This document shows positions 47,611 through 56,611 of a stretch of DNA of 64,000 nucleotides, one piece after another. The stretch covers positions 41,585 through 105,584 of the forward strand of contig JBFMHF010000006.1 of NCBI GenBank assembly GCA_040752975.1, given 5' to 3'. Origin of the DNA: JADLDB01 sp040752975 (GTDB taxonomy: Bacteria > Myxococcota > Myxococcia > Myxococcales > Myxococcaceae). Made by a program: the position numbers and the translations under genes. The notes below the pieces were generated by a model. The model saw only the letters and a program-made list of their open reading frames with translations, had not been told where the DNA came from and made no database searches. Numbering within the stretch: position 1 is the first letter of the stretch; the number at the start of each line of letters is the position of its first letter.

Positions 47611-50538
47611 GTGAGTGACAAGGACGAGCTGGGAAAGACAGCGCCCCGCCTGTCGGCAGTGACACCTCCGAAAGCCGAGGACGCGCGCGAGCCGTTGCCG
47701 ATCGAGCCCGAGGGTCGCTACGCGGTGCCTGACGGCGTGTCCGAGCCCGAGCTCGGCCGCGGGGGCATGGGCCGGGTGCTGCAGCTCACCGACACACACT
47801 TGAGGCGCGAGGTGGCGGTGAAGGAGCTGTTGCCGCAGCACACGGCCGAGAAGAGCTCGATGGGCGTGACGATGGAGACGCTCTTCGTGCGGGAAGCGCG
47901 CGTGCTGGCGAGGCTGGAGCACCCGGGCGTGGTGCCGGTGTACGAGCTCGGCCGGCGCCCCGACGGCACGCCGTACTACACGATGCGGCGGATCCACGGC
48001 CGGCCGCTCTCGAAGGTGCTCGACGCGTGCGCCTCGCTGGACGATCGCCTCGCGCTGCTGCAGCACTACCTGCACGTGGTGCAGGCCGTCGGCTTCGCGC
48101 ACAGCCGCGGCGTGGTGCACCGGGACTTGAAGCCGGAGAACGTGATGGTGTCCGGCTTCGGAGAGACGCAGGTCATCGACTGGGGCCTCGCGGTGGTGGA
48201 CGGCGTGCCTCCCGAAGGAGGCGTCTCGGCGGGTACGCCTGCGTACATGGCGCCCGAGCAGGCGGCCGGCACGCACGTCGACGCGCGCAGCGACGTCTGG
48301 AGTCTCGGGGTGATGCTGTACGAGCTGCTCACCGGCGAGCTGCCCTTCAAGGGGCCGTCCGTCGCGCAGGTGCTGGATCAGGTCCGGACCGCTCCATTGC
48401 CGAAGGTGACGCACGTGGAGTCGAAGGCTCCGCCCGCGCTGGTGAAGGTGGTGGAGAAGGCGCTGCAGCGCGACGCCGGGCTGCGCTACCCGGACGCGGG
48501 AGCGATGGCCGACGCGCTCGAGGCGGCGATGCGGGCGCGGCTGCCCCGGTCGACGGGCTGGCTGGCCGCGGTGATGACGCTGAGCGCCCTCCTCCTGGTC
48601 GTCACCGCGTGGACCTTCCGCCTCTCGTCGCGCGCCGAGGAACTCCTGGCGAAGAAGCAGGGCGCGGTGGACGAGGCAAAGCGGGCGGAAGGCGAGGCGC
48701 AGGCCCAGGCGGGGCTCGCGGCGCTGCGGGCGAAGGACACGCTGAAGGCGGACGTCCTCGCGCGACAAGCGGTGGCGAGCAGCGCCAGCGCGTTGGGTCA
48801 CGGCGTCCTGCTGCTCGCGGCGGAGCAGGGCGTGCCCGAGAGGCAGTGGACGGCGCGCGTGCCGGCCGGGTGCTCGGGCGTGGCCGTCGTCGGCGACGCG
48901 GTGGCCTGCAGCACGCTCAACGGCGTCTCGATCTTCTCCGCGCAAGACGGCGCGCCGCTGGGCGAGCTGTCCATCGGTCCTTTGGGCTGGCAGCACGGCG
49001 TGGCGGCGCTGCCCGGCGGGAGGCTGGCCTCCGGCGGAGACGACTTGAAGGTGCACGTCTGGGACGTGGGCGCGAGGAAGGAGGTGGCCGCCTGGCCGGT
49101 GGCGGGGCGCATCACCGCGCTCGCCTCGGACGGTGACGAGGTGGTGGTGGGGCTTCGAGGCGGCGAAGTGCTGCGGCTCACCAGCACCGGCGAGGCCCGG
49201 ACCGTCGACACGCACCCGGGGCCGGTCCGCGTCGTCGCGGGCGGCGGCGGCTCCACCGCGTCGGCATCGAGTGGGCTCTTGAGGCTCCACCTCGGCGCGG
49301 ACTCGGCGGAGCTCGATCGCGTGGTGGGGGCGCTGGCCTTCCTCGACGGCCGACATGTCGTCGCCGGCGTGGAGCGGGCGGTGGTGCGCTTCGAGGGCCT
49401 CGCGACGCAGAGCATCTCTGCTGGCCGCGACGACGTGCGGGCGTTGACCCTCCTTCCCGGCGTCGAAGGGAAGAGGCCCGCCCGTCTGGTCAGCGGCGAC
49501 GCCTCGGGCCTGGTGCGCTGGTACTTCGACGACGGCAGCCTCGAGGGTGAGCTGGACGCCTTCGCCCCCGGCGTGCAGGCGCTCGCGTCCACCGCCGATG
49601 GCGCGCTGGTGGTGGCGACGACGGACAAGTCGCTGGAGGTGTGGACCTTGCCTCCGCGCGCTGCGCCCCCCATCGGCGACGGAGTCCCCACCGTTCACGC
49701 CGTCTTCCCGCGCGGGTGGCTGGTGATGGGCACGCGCGACGGGCGGATCCGGAGGAAAGACCTCACCACGCAGGAGGAAGCGACGCTGGAGCTCCGGCAC
49801 ACCCAGGCAGTGCGAGGGCTCGCGGAGGTGCCGGGGCTGGAGGCGCCGGACGCGCTGCGGCTGTTGTCGGGCGGCGACGACGGGCTGGTGAAGGCGCAGC
49901 GGTGGAATGGCGCGGTGGAGGTGCTGGACTCGCGGCCGGCGCAGAAGGTGACGGCGCTCGCGGTGGCCGACGACGGGAAGCGCGCGGCCTGGGCGTACGA
50001 CGACGGGACGTGGGTGCTGTGGAGCCTCGAGTTCGGCAAGGAGATCGCGCGCGGACAGGCCTCCACGGCGCGCGCCGTCGCCTTCGCCCCAGACGGCAGG
50101 ACGCTGGCGCTCGGGCGTGAGGACAAGCGCGTGGTGCTGCTCGACGCGGAGGGTGGGAAGGAGAAGGCGGTCTTCGAACCTCTGGACGCCGCCGTCACTG
50201 CGCTCAGCTTCGCCCCGGGCGCCGCCTTCCTCGTGGGCGGCAGCGCCGACGGCCGGGTAACGACGTGGGACGTGGCGGGCTCGAGAGTGGTGCAGCGCTG
50301 GAGCGAGGCGCGTTCCCGCGTCTCCACGGTGGACGTGAGCCCCGACGGAAAGCTGGTGGCCGCGGGCAGCGACGACGGGGAGACGCTGTTGTGGGACGCG
50401 GCGGGTGGCCGGCTGCTGGCGCGCGTGCCCGCCGACGCAGGCGACGCCCTGGTGGTGTCCTTCCTCGGGCCGCAGGAGCTCGTGTCGGTGGGGACCGATC
50501 GCGTCGTGCACCGCTGGACGATCGCCACGGGGAAGTGA
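47611..50538 (+). CDS. Transmembrane Ser/Thr kinase with WD-like beta-propeller repeats
   Basis: 975 aa from GTG 47611. The kinase domain (about residues 45-300) has the Gly loop GRGGMGRV, Lys71 (VAVKELL), catalytic Asp172 (HRDLKPENV) and GTPAYMAPEQ. The metal-binding DFG reads DWG (Asp190). One membrane helix (LAAVMTLSALLLVVTAWTF, about 315-337) and a coiled-coil linker lead to about 550 residues of WD40-like units (GKLVAAGSDDGETLLWDAAGG). The propeller would lie outside the membrane. The next gene (GTG 50540) starts 1 nt after the stop. Confidence 0.93.
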   Translation: MSDKDELGKTAPRLSAVTPPKAEDAREPLPIEPEGRYAVPDGVSEPELGRGGMGRVLQLTDTHLRREVAVKELLPQHTAEKSSMGVTMETLFVREARVLARLEHPGVVPVYELGRRPDGTPYYTMRRIHGRPLSKVLDACASLDDRLALLQHYLHVVQAVGFAHSRGVVHRDLKPENVMVSGFGETQVIDWGLAVVDGVPPEGGVSAGTPAYMAPEQAAGTHVDARSDVWSLGVMLYELLTGELPFKGPSVAQVLDQVRTAPLPKVTHVESKAPPALVKVVEKALQRDAGLRYPDAGAMADALEAAMRARLPRSTGWLAAVMTLSALLLVVTAWTFRLSSRAEELLAKKQGAVDEAKRAEGEAQAQAGLAALRAKDTLKADVLARQAVASSASALGHGVLLLAAEQGVPERQWTARVPAGCSGVAVVGDAVACSTLNGVSIFSAQDGAPLGELSIGPLGWQHGVAALPGGRLASGGDDLKVHVWDVGARKEVAAWPVAGRITALASDGDEVVVGLRGGEVLRLTSTGEARTVDTHPGPVRVVAGGGGSTASASSGLLRLHLGADSAELDRVVGALAFLDGRHVVAGVERAVVRFEGLATQSISAGRDDVRALTLLPGVEGKRPARLVSGDASGLVRWYFDDGSLEGELDAFAPGVQALASTADGALVVATTDKSLEVWTLPPRAAPPIGDGVPTVHAVFPRGWLVMGTRDGRIRRKDLTTQEEATLELRHTQAVRGLAEVPGLEAPDALRLLSGGDDGLVKAQRWNGAVEVLDSRPAQKVTALAVADDGKRAAWAYDDGTWVLWSLEFGKEIARGQASTARAVAFAPDGRTLALGREDKRVVLLDAEGGKEKAVFEPLDAAVTALSFAPGAAFLVGGSADGRVTTWDVAGSRVVQRWSEARSRVSTVDVSPDGKLVAAGSDDGETLLWDAAGGRLLARVPADAGDALVVSFLGPQELVSVGTDRVVHRWTIATGK

Positions 50539-50539
50539 C

Positions 50540-51304
50540 GTGCGCCGCCTCGTCCTCTGGATCCTGCTGGTGGGCTTCTTCCTGGCCTCGTACGTCCTCG
50601 CCACGCGCCTGCCCGAGGAGCTGCGCGTGCGCTTCGTCACCAGCTGGTTCCCCTTCGCGATGTTCGCCCTCTTCCTCGCCGTCTTCGTCCTCTTCTTCAC
50701 CTGGGCGCGCGCCGCCAACCGCCTGTCGGTGGAAGGCAACTCGCTGCTCGCGCAGGGTCGTTTCGTGGAGGCGATCGCCATGTTCGAGCGCGCGGCGAAG
50801 CTGGCGCGGCGCTCCAACGTGGTGCCGTACTACCGGGGCATCGCGTTGATGTGCCTGTGGCGCGTCGCGGAGGCCGAGGCGTCCTTCGAAGAGGCGGCCG
50901 CGCAGCGCGTGGTGGCGGCCGATCTCACCAAGCTGCTCTTCCCCAGCCGGAGCCTGTCGGCGGCGCTGCTGGGCAGGGAGGACGTGGCCCGCTCGAGGCT
51001 CGAGCACGTCGAAGAGCTGGGCGCCGGTTCCACGGCCGACGCCCTGCTGGCCCGCGCGGTGCTGGCGGTGCGGGCCCGCCAGTGGGGCGAAGCGCGCGAG
51101 TTGCTCCAGCGCTACGAGGTGAAACTCCTCGGCGGGCCGATGCGCGGGCTGGCCGACGCCCTGTACGCGTGGTGCGTGGAGCAGATGTCGGGTGAGCTGC
51201 GACCCGTCGACCGCGTGGGGCTGTTGGGCGAGACGGGGCCCGAGGCGCTCGAGAAGTTGTGGCCTGAGCTCATGGACTTCGTGCAGCGCGCCCCCCGTCC
51301 GTGA
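50540..51304 (+). CDS. TPR-like inner-membrane protein
   Basis: 254 aa from GTG 50540, 1 nt after the kinase stop. Two membrane segments (LVLWILLVGFFLASYVLA; FAMFALFLAVFVLFFTWA) are followed by helical pairs of TPR type (GNSLLAQGRFVEAIAMFERAAKLA; GIALMCLWRVAEAEASFEEAA). It is probably a scaffold working with the kinase, given the tight coupling. Confidence 0.82.
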   Translation: MRRLVLWILLVGFFLASYVLATRLPEELRVRFVTSWFPFAMFALFLAVFVLFFTWARAANRLSVEGNSLLAQGRFVEAIAMFERAAKLARRSNVVPYYRGIALMCLWRVAEAEASFEEAAAQRVVAADLTKLLFPSRSLSAALLGREDVARSRLEHVEELGAGSTADALLARAVLAVRARQWGEARELLQRYEVKLLGGPMRGLADALYAWCVEQMSGELRPVDRVGLLGETGPEALEKLWPELMDFVQRAPRP

Positions 51305-51314
51305 GGGAGGGCGT

Positions 51315-51320
51315 TAGACT
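51315..51320 (+). promoter_or_regulatory. Putative -10 element (TAGACT)
   Basis: The hexamer ends 8 nt before ATG 51329, in the short gap after the TPR-like gene. Confidence 0.34.
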
Positions 51321-51328
51321 TCAGTCTG

Positions 51329-52816
51329 ATGTCCGCGTTGCTCGCTGTCGTCGTCGTCCTCGGTGCGCCGCCCGCCATGGCGCCCGCGCGGACGCTCCCC
51401 AAACCGACGCCGGCCAAGGCGCCCCCGCCGCGCACCTATTGCTCGGGCGCCTACGCGGACGACTTCGCGGCGCTGTCCAAGGCGGCCGTGGCGCGTGACG
51501 CCCAGCCCGACAGCCAGTTCACCTACTGCCTGCGCAACGTCGCCACCTACGAGTGCCTGTCCTACGCCCCGGACGGCTCGGTGCGGCGGACGAAGAAGCA
51601 GGCCACCGCGCACGGCACGGCCTTCGGCTACCGGCGGCAGGGGCAGGAGACGTTGCTCCTCACCAACCAGCACGTCGCGGAGTACGTGGCGGTGACGGAC
51701 GAGGAGCACCCGGTGGCGGGCGTGCCCGCGGGCTGCAAGCGGGTGAGCGACGAGCTGCGCCTGGTGGAGAACGAGCGCGACAACTTCGCGGGCGACGACA
51801 TTCTCCTCACGCGGGTGGTGGGAGACCTGACGCTGGACGTCGCGGTGGTGAAGGCGAAGGCGGCCCTCAACGTGATGCCGTGGAAGGTGGGCCGGAGCGC
51901 GGCGCTCAAGGAGCGCAACGTGGTGGAGGTGCGCGGCTTCCCGCTGGGCGCCTTCCGCGCCACCACCCAGGGACGTGTCACCACCGTCTTCGACCACGAC
52001 TCGTGGCGCGACTGGGATCACGACGACTTCGTCATCGACGCGCAGCTCTCGACGGGCAACTCGGGCTCCCCGGTGCTGGCGGTGAGCTGCGCCACGGGAG
52101 AGTACGAGCTGGTGGGCATCTTCCACGCCGACTACTCGCGGGGGAACTCGCTCAACGTGGTGGTGCACGTGGACGAAGCAAACGAGATGATGACGACGCT
52201 GAAGCGGCCAGCGAAGCCCGCCGACGAGGAGCCTGCGTTGACGAGCCAGGCCCGTCGCCGGCTCTCCGAGGAGGCGCAGTCCGCCGGCCACCTCTTCTTC
52301 GCGGTGGGAAGCACGCCGGCGGAGGTGCACACCCGGAGCGACGGCGCGCTCGTCTACTCCCTCTTTGCCCGGGAATTCCCCACGCGCGGCTGGCCGGTGC
52401 TGGTGCTGGAGGATCTCGACGCCTCCGCGGAAGGAGGCTTCGGCCGCCTCGGCCGTGTGTGGTTCGGCAACGCGCGCGGCCTGAAGGAGCGGGGCGTGAC
52501 AGAGCTCGAGCCTGCGGAGCGGCTGGCCGTCGAGCGCACCCTGGAAGGGATGCGGCGGGCGTCGTTGTTGTCCGTGTCCTACCGCAAGGCGGTGGTGCGC
52601 TCGTCCACCTCGCGCGATGGCGCGGACGAGTTGACGCGGCTCGAGCGCATCATCCGGCGGGTGTCGGCGCAGCTGCGAGAACCTGCCGCGACGGTGGCGG
52701 AGCTGGCGGAGCGATTGGGGCCCAGCACCACGGAAGACGCCAGCGCCGAAGCGCGGCCCTTCGACGTCCCGCTCGCAGGAGATGGCGCGCCGGATACGAC
52801 GAGCGCCGCGCCGTGA
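51329..52816 (+). CDS. Exported trypsin-like serine protease
   Basis: 495 aa with a signal peptide (MSALLAVVVVLGAPPAMA). The S1-type catalytic triad is visible: His115 (LLTNQHVAEY), Asp170 (LDVAVVK) and Ser245 (GNSGSPVL). No PDZ domain is seen; the C-terminal 220 residues are helical and of unknown role. It is the last of the kinase/TPR/protease run on the plus strand and may be an effector in the same envelope response. Confidence 0.87.
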   Translation: MSALLAVVVVLGAPPAMAPARTLPKPTPAKAPPPRTYCSGAYADDFAALSKAAVARDAQPDSQFTYCLRNVATYECLSYAPDGSVRRTKKQATAHGTAFGYRRQGQETLLLTNQHVAEYVAVTDEEHPVAGVPAGCKRVSDELRLVENERDNFAGDDILLTRVVGDLTLDVAVVKAKAALNVMPWKVGRSAALKERNVVEVRGFPLGAFRATTQGRVTTVFDHDSWRDWDHDDFVIDAQLSTGNSGSPVLAVSCATGEYELVGIFHADYSRGNSLNVVVHVDEANEMMTTLKRPAKPADEEPALTSQARRRLSEEAQSAGHLFFAVGSTPAEVHTRSDGALVYSLFAREFPTRGWPVLVLEDLDASAEGGFGRLGRVWFGNARGLKERGVTELEPAERLAVERTLEGMRRASLLSVSYRKAVVRSSTSRDGADELTRLERIIRRVSAQLREPAATVAELAERLGPSTTEDASAEARPFDVPLAGDGAPDTTSAAP

Positions 52817-52919
52817 GGAGTTCGAGCCCCGCACCGACGTGGCTCACGCCCTTCTTCCGGATACCCGCCGCGGGCGTCAAGTCGCGCACGGCTCGAGGGA
52901 GCCGCCCTTGCGGCGGCAG

Positions 52920-54002
52920 TCACCACGCCCGGCCGTACACCTGCTCCGTCGCCTCGGCGGTGCGCTTCCACCGGAAATGCGCCGCGCGCAGGCGCCCTTT
53001 CCGCGCCCACTCCGCTCGCAGCGCGGAGTCGGACAGCAACTCCTCCAGCCGCGTCGCGAGGCCCACGCCATCATCGGGGCCGACCTGGAGCGCACCGTCC
53101 CCACACACCTCGGGCAGCGAGCCCTCGGTGGAGACGATGGTGGGCACGCCCAGGTGCATCGCCTCGAGGGGCGGCAGCCCGAAGCCTTCGTAGCGCGAGG
53201 GAAAGACGAAGACGCCCGCGCGGCGCATCACCGCGTAGAAGACGCGCTCGTCGAGGTAGCCCAGGGGGCGAACGTCGACTCCGCGCGCCTTGAGCGCCTG
53301 CACGCGCATTTCGATGGCCCCCGCGCCGAACCAGCGCTGACCGGCCAGCACCAGCGACACCTTTCGCCCACCCGCGTGGAGGCGCTCGATCGCGTCCAGC
53401 ACCAGCTCGACGTTCTTCCTCGCGTCCAGCGCGCCGGCGTACAGCACCCAGGGCTCGGTCAGGCCCAGCGCGTCGATCCACGCGTGCGTCGTGGCGTCGG
53501 CGGGCGGCAGCGTGTCGACGTGGTCGACCCCGTGGTGGATGACGGTCAGCTTGTCTTCCGCCACGTCGAAGCGCGCCAGCACGCTGGCCTTCGCCGTCTC
53601 CGAGACGCAGATGACCTGCGAGGCCACCTTCAGGCTGCGGGCGAGCCACGCGCGGAACTGCCAGCGAAAGGGAGTGGAGACGGTGTCGGGCAGGAGCAGC
53701 GGCACCAGGTCGTGCACCGTCAGCACGTACGGCACGCCGGGCGTGCGCTCGAGCGGGAGGTTGAAGTTGGACACGGCGTGGAAGAGGCGCGGCCTCCTGT
53801 CGGCCAGCAGCGTCGGCAGGCGGGCGAGCGTCCAGGTGGATCGACTCCAGCGCCCCCGCGGCTCCTCGCCCGTCCTCCGGGCGCCCCAGCGCTCCACCGC
53901 CACGCCCCGCGCCTCCAACGCGGCCGCCAGCTGGCGCGTGTAGAGGGCGATGCCGGTGGTGGGCTCGTCCCAGAGGGACGCATCGAGGGCGACGGCGGCC
54001 AC
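52920..54002 (-). CDS. Glycosyltransferase family 4
   Basis: 360 aa, GT-B fold. The N-terminal half opens AAVALDASLWDEPTTGIALYTR. The C-terminal half has ALDARKNVELVLDAIERL and the donor-site E-x7-E stretch PSRYEGFGLPPLEAMHLG. It transfers a sugar from a nucleotide donor in polysaccharide or glycolipid synthesis. GTG 54002 is chosen over the distal 54098 because TACAAG ends 7 nt upstream and the family start lies there. It diverges from the PilZ gene. Confidence 0.93.
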   Translation of the reverse strand: MAAVALDASLWDEPTTGIALYTRQLAAALEARGVAVERWGARRTGEEPRGRWSRSTWTLARLPTLLADRRPRLFHAVSNFNLPLERTPGVPYVLTVHDLVPLLLPDTVSTPFRWQFRAWLARSLKVASQVICVSETAKASVLARFDVAEDKLTVIHHGVDHVDTLPPADATTHAWIDALGLTEPWVLYAGALDARKNVELVLDAIERLHAGGRKVSLVLAGQRWFGAGAIEMRVQALKARGVDVRPLGYLDERVFYAVMRRAGVFVFPSRYEGFGLPPLEAMHLGVPTIVSTEGSLPEVCGDGALQVGPDDGVGLATRLEELLSDSALRAEWARKGRLRAAHFRWKRTAEATEQVYGRAW

Positions 54003-54009
54003 GCCTCGG

Positions 54010-54015
54010 CTTGTA
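54010..54015 (-). promoter_or_regulatory. Putative -10 element (TACAAG)
   Basis: On the minus strand the hexamer ends 7 nt before GTG 54002. It lies within a near-palindrome (CTTGTACACAAG). Confidence 0.36.
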
Positions 54016-54096
54016 CACAAGATGTGCGTGCGGGTGGGACTTCGTGAGGGGGGCCCGTTGCGCTGCAGCGCGCGGCACGAATATGACTCGCCGGCC

Positions 54097-54399
54097 ATGA
54101 CGGAACGTCGCGCGATGCCCCGGTCTCAGGTGCGCTTCCTGGTGCAGCACCAGTCGAACCCCGAGGAGGGCTTCGAGGTGGACTACGCGACGGATCTCTC
54201 GCGGGGTGGCCTCTTCATTTCGACGCGCAAGTCCCTCCCTCCGCAGTCGACGGTGCACGTGCAGTTCGCGCCGGCGAAGGACGCGCGGCTGGTGTCGGCT
54301 TTCTGTCGGGTGACGCACGTGACGCCGCAAGGCGTGGGCGCGCAGTTTGTCTCGCTCGACGCGGACAGCGCGAAGCTGCTCGACGCGACCCTGGCGTGA
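54097..54399 (+). CDS. PilZ-domain protein
   Basis: 100 aa, a single PilZ domain. The c-di-GMP motifs are present: an Arg-rich start (TERRAMPRSQVRF) and DLSRGGLF for D-x-S-x-x-G. It probably acts as a cytoplasmic c-di-GMP-responsive adaptor, as in myxobacterial motility and polysaccharide control. ATG 54097; TATGAC (54082-54087) ends 9 nt upstream. Confidence 0.9.
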   Translation: MTERRAMPRSQVRFLVQHQSNPEEGFEVDYATDLSRGGLFISTRKSLPPQSTVHVQFAPAKDARLVSAFCRVTHVTPQGVGAQFVSLDADSAKLLDATLA

Positions 54400-54456
54400 C
54401 TTGACGGTGCACCTCGAGGCAGGCAAGCCCTGCTGCCGAGCCGGTTGCTCGCGTGC

Positions 54457-56529
54457 ATGCTCGTCCTTGGCCCCAGCCTGGTGCTCGCCGCGTCGCTGGG
54501 CGCCGCGGCCTCCGTCTCCCTGTCGGTGGAGCAAGGCACGCCCTGTGTCGAGGAGGGGCGCCTGCGTGAGCGCCTCGCGCAGCTGGGGGCCCAGCGCTCG
54601 CTCGTGGTCCAGGTGAAGGGAGCAGGCCAGGCTGTCCTCGTCGAAGCGAAGGCGCCCGGCCAGCCCGCGGTCCGGAGAAAGGTCCCCGCGGGCCCGGACG
54701 ACTGCGCGGCGGTGGAGCGCGTGGTGGTGGCGCTGGTGAGCGCGTGGGCCAGGCCCATGCCAGTCCTTCGGGCGACGACTGACGCGGGCGTGCCCAACGC
54801 GCGCGCGACCCCCACGGCGGCGCCTGGTGCGGTGGCTGCGCCGCCCGGCCTCACGCACGAGCCTGCGAGCATGGACGGGGGGATCGCCGGAGTGTGGAGC
54901 GAGAGTGCTCCGGGTGCCTCCGGCGCAGCGGGTGTCGCGGTGAGGGCGGGGAGCACTGGAGACATTTCCGCCGGCGGGGCCACGGCGCAGTCAACCGCGA
55001 CGGGCGGTGCCTCCAGGGGTGATCGGCCCGGGCTGAAATCAACCGGTGTCTCAGCCTCGTCGGGCGTGGCAGCGGCTGCCGAGAAGGGTGTGGGTGACAT
55101 CGCCGTCTCCGCGCGCGCGGGGGCGCGAACGCCCGCGCCGGCTGGGGAGGCGGGGACATCCGGGGCGCAAGCGGCCAGCGCCTCTGCTTCGCCAGGTGGG
55201 AAGTCCACGTCGGCCTCGAGTGGAGTCCTCAGAGCGTCCGCAGCGGCCGTGAGCGCGGGGACGTCCGGGGCGGAGACACCCAGCGCGGGCACAGGAGCCT
55301 CTGCGTCGCCGAGTGGGACGTCCATGTCGGTCACGAGCGGAGTCCCGGGAGCTCCCGCACCGGCCGTGAGCGGAAGCTCCGGGGCGCCGGCGAGCGGAGG
55401 CGGAGTCGGGACGTCCGGGACGAGCAAGGCGAGCGGAGGTGCGGGCGTGTCTGCGGTGGCCGCGAGCGGCAGCTCCGGGGCGGAGACCAGCAGCGCTGGC
55501 GCGGGGGCGTCCGGGGCGCCGGCGAGCGAAGGCGGAGTCGAGACGTCCGGGGCGAGCAAGGCGAGCGGAGGTGCGGGCGTGTCCGCGGCGGGCGTGAGCG
55601 GCAGCTCCGGGGCGCAGACCCCCAGTGCTGGTGCGGGAGCGTCTGGAGCGCCGGCGAGCGGAGGCGGAGTCGGGACGTCCGGGGCGAGCAAGACGAGCGG
55701 AGGCGCGGGCGCGTCTGCGGTGGCCGCGAGCGGCAGCTCCGGGGCGGAGACCTCCAGCGCCGGCGCGAGCGCGTCCGGGGCGTCGGCGAGCGGAGGCGGA
55801 GTCGGGACGTCCGGGGCGAGCAAGGCGAGCGGAGGCGTGGCGATGACGTCAGCGGTGACGACGTCGAGCGGAGGCACGTCGCGGACGTCGACCTCGACGT
55901 CTTCGAGCGGCGTGGGTGGGGCCTCCTCGCCCGCGGCCGACGCCCTGCCTGAGAGCGTGTCCTCGGCTGCGTTGCCGCCGAGCGCTGTTGCCGCCTCGGC
56001 CTCTCCACCCGTCGCGCGTTGGCGCCTCGACGCCGCACTGTTGGGCGGCGTGGCCGGCGGACCGACTCCTTCGGCAGCCGCCGTGGGCTCTCTCTGGGTC
56101 GCCGCCTTCCGCGGCCGCTGGGGCCTCGTGCTGGAGGGAGGCCTCGAGTCGGCCCGCGTGGAGTCGCTGGCCCCCGGCCGCGTGTGGGCGGCCATGCAGT
56201 GGCTCTCGCTGGGCCCCTCCGTCGTCTTCCGGCCGTGGGCCCACTGGCGCATCGACGTCACGCTCGCGGTGCGCGGCACCCGCCTCGAGGCCGGCGCTGA
56301 AGGGTATCCGTCGAACGACCGCACGGTGCTCTTCGCCTTCGGTGGCGTCGCCTCGGGCGGCGTCTCGCGCCAGCTTGTCGGCCCGCTGTGGGCACAACTG
56401 CGCGCTTTCGTCAGCGTCCGCACGCCCGCAGAAGCCCTCACCGTCGCCAACGCCGGCACCGTCTCCCTCGGGCCGTGGGAGGCTGGAGGCCTCGTCGGCC
56501 TCTCCGTGGATTGGGAATTTCCGCAATGA
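54457..56529 (+). CDS. Exported protein with long Ser/Gly/Ala repeat tract and C-terminal barrel-like domain
   Basis: 690 aa from ATG 54457. The signal is MLVLGPSLVLAASLGAAAS. Residues 20-105 form a small domain with one Cys pair (VEQGTPCVEEGRL ... PDDCAAVERVVVALV). Residues about 110-510 are low complexity, including near-perfect 44-aa units (SGAPASGGGVGTSGASKASG...). The last 165 residues (RWRLDAALLGGVAGGPTPS ... GGLVGLSVDWEFPQ) look like outer-membrane strands. It lies directly upstream of the ECF sigma gene, a common place for a sigma-regulated envelope protein. Confidence 0.78.
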   Translation: MLVLGPSLVLAASLGAAASVSLSVEQGTPCVEEGRLRERLAQLGAQRSLVVQVKGAGQAVLVEAKAPGQPAVRRKVPAGPDDCAAVERVVVALVSAWARPMPVLRATTDAGVPNARATPTAAPGAVAAPPGLTHEPASMDGGIAGVWSESAPGASGAAGVAVRAGSTGDISAGGATAQSTATGGASRGDRPGLKSTGVSASSGVAAAAEKGVGDIAVSARAGARTPAPAGEAGTSGAQAASASASPGGKSTSASSGVLRASAAAVSAGTSGAETPSAGTGASASPSGTSMSVTSGVPGAPAPAVSGSSGAPASGGGVGTSGTSKASGGAGVSAVAASGSSGAETSSAGAGASGAPASEGGVETSGASKASGGAGVSAAGVSGSSGAQTPSAGAGASGAPASGGGVGTSGASKTSGGAGASAVAASGSSGAETSSAGASASGASASGGGVGTSGASKASGGVAMTSAVTTSSGGTSRTSTSTSSSGVGGASSPAADALPESVSSAALPPSAVAASASPPVARWRLDAALLGGVAGGPTPSAAAVGSLWVAAFRGRWGLVLEGGLESARVESLAPGRVWAAMQWLSLGPSVVFRPWAHWRIDVTLAVRGTRLEAGAEGYPSNDRTVLFAFGGVASGGVSRQLVGPLWAQLRAFVSVRTPAEALTVANAGTVSLGPWEAGGLVGLSVDWEFPQ
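55384..55850. repeat. 132-bp tandem repeat, coding
   Basis: Copies start near 55384, 55516, 55648 and (diverged) 55780, exactly 132 bp apart. The period keeps the reading frame and adds 44 Ser/Gly/Ala residues per unit. Confidence 0.9.
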
Positions 56530-56553
56530 GGTCGCATGGTTGTCGCGCGACGC

Positions 56554-56588
56554 TTTTCGTGAAGGTGAAGCCGGCTCTGCGCACTTCC
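56554..56588 (+). promoter_or_regulatory. ECF-type promoter motif before the sigma gene
   Basis: TTTTCGTGAAGGT (56554-56566) and CACTTCC (56582-56588) start 28 bp apart. The same two blocks at the same spacing occur at 58120-58154. It ends 23 nt before the sigma-factor ATG, consistent with autoregulation. Confidence 0.6.
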
Positions 56589-56611
56589 CTCCTCACGGGT
56601 GTCCGGTGGAG

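Noticed and set aside
47506..50817. Minus-strand extension upstream of the VWA gene, antisense to the kinase
   Set aside because: The VWA protein starts at ATG 47505 with a membrane segment; the extension is low-complexity and opposite a clear kinase.
52817..52919. Hairpin-like GCCGCC...GGCGGC between convergent genes as a terminator
   Set aside because: The stem is short and such pairs are frequent by chance at this GC content.
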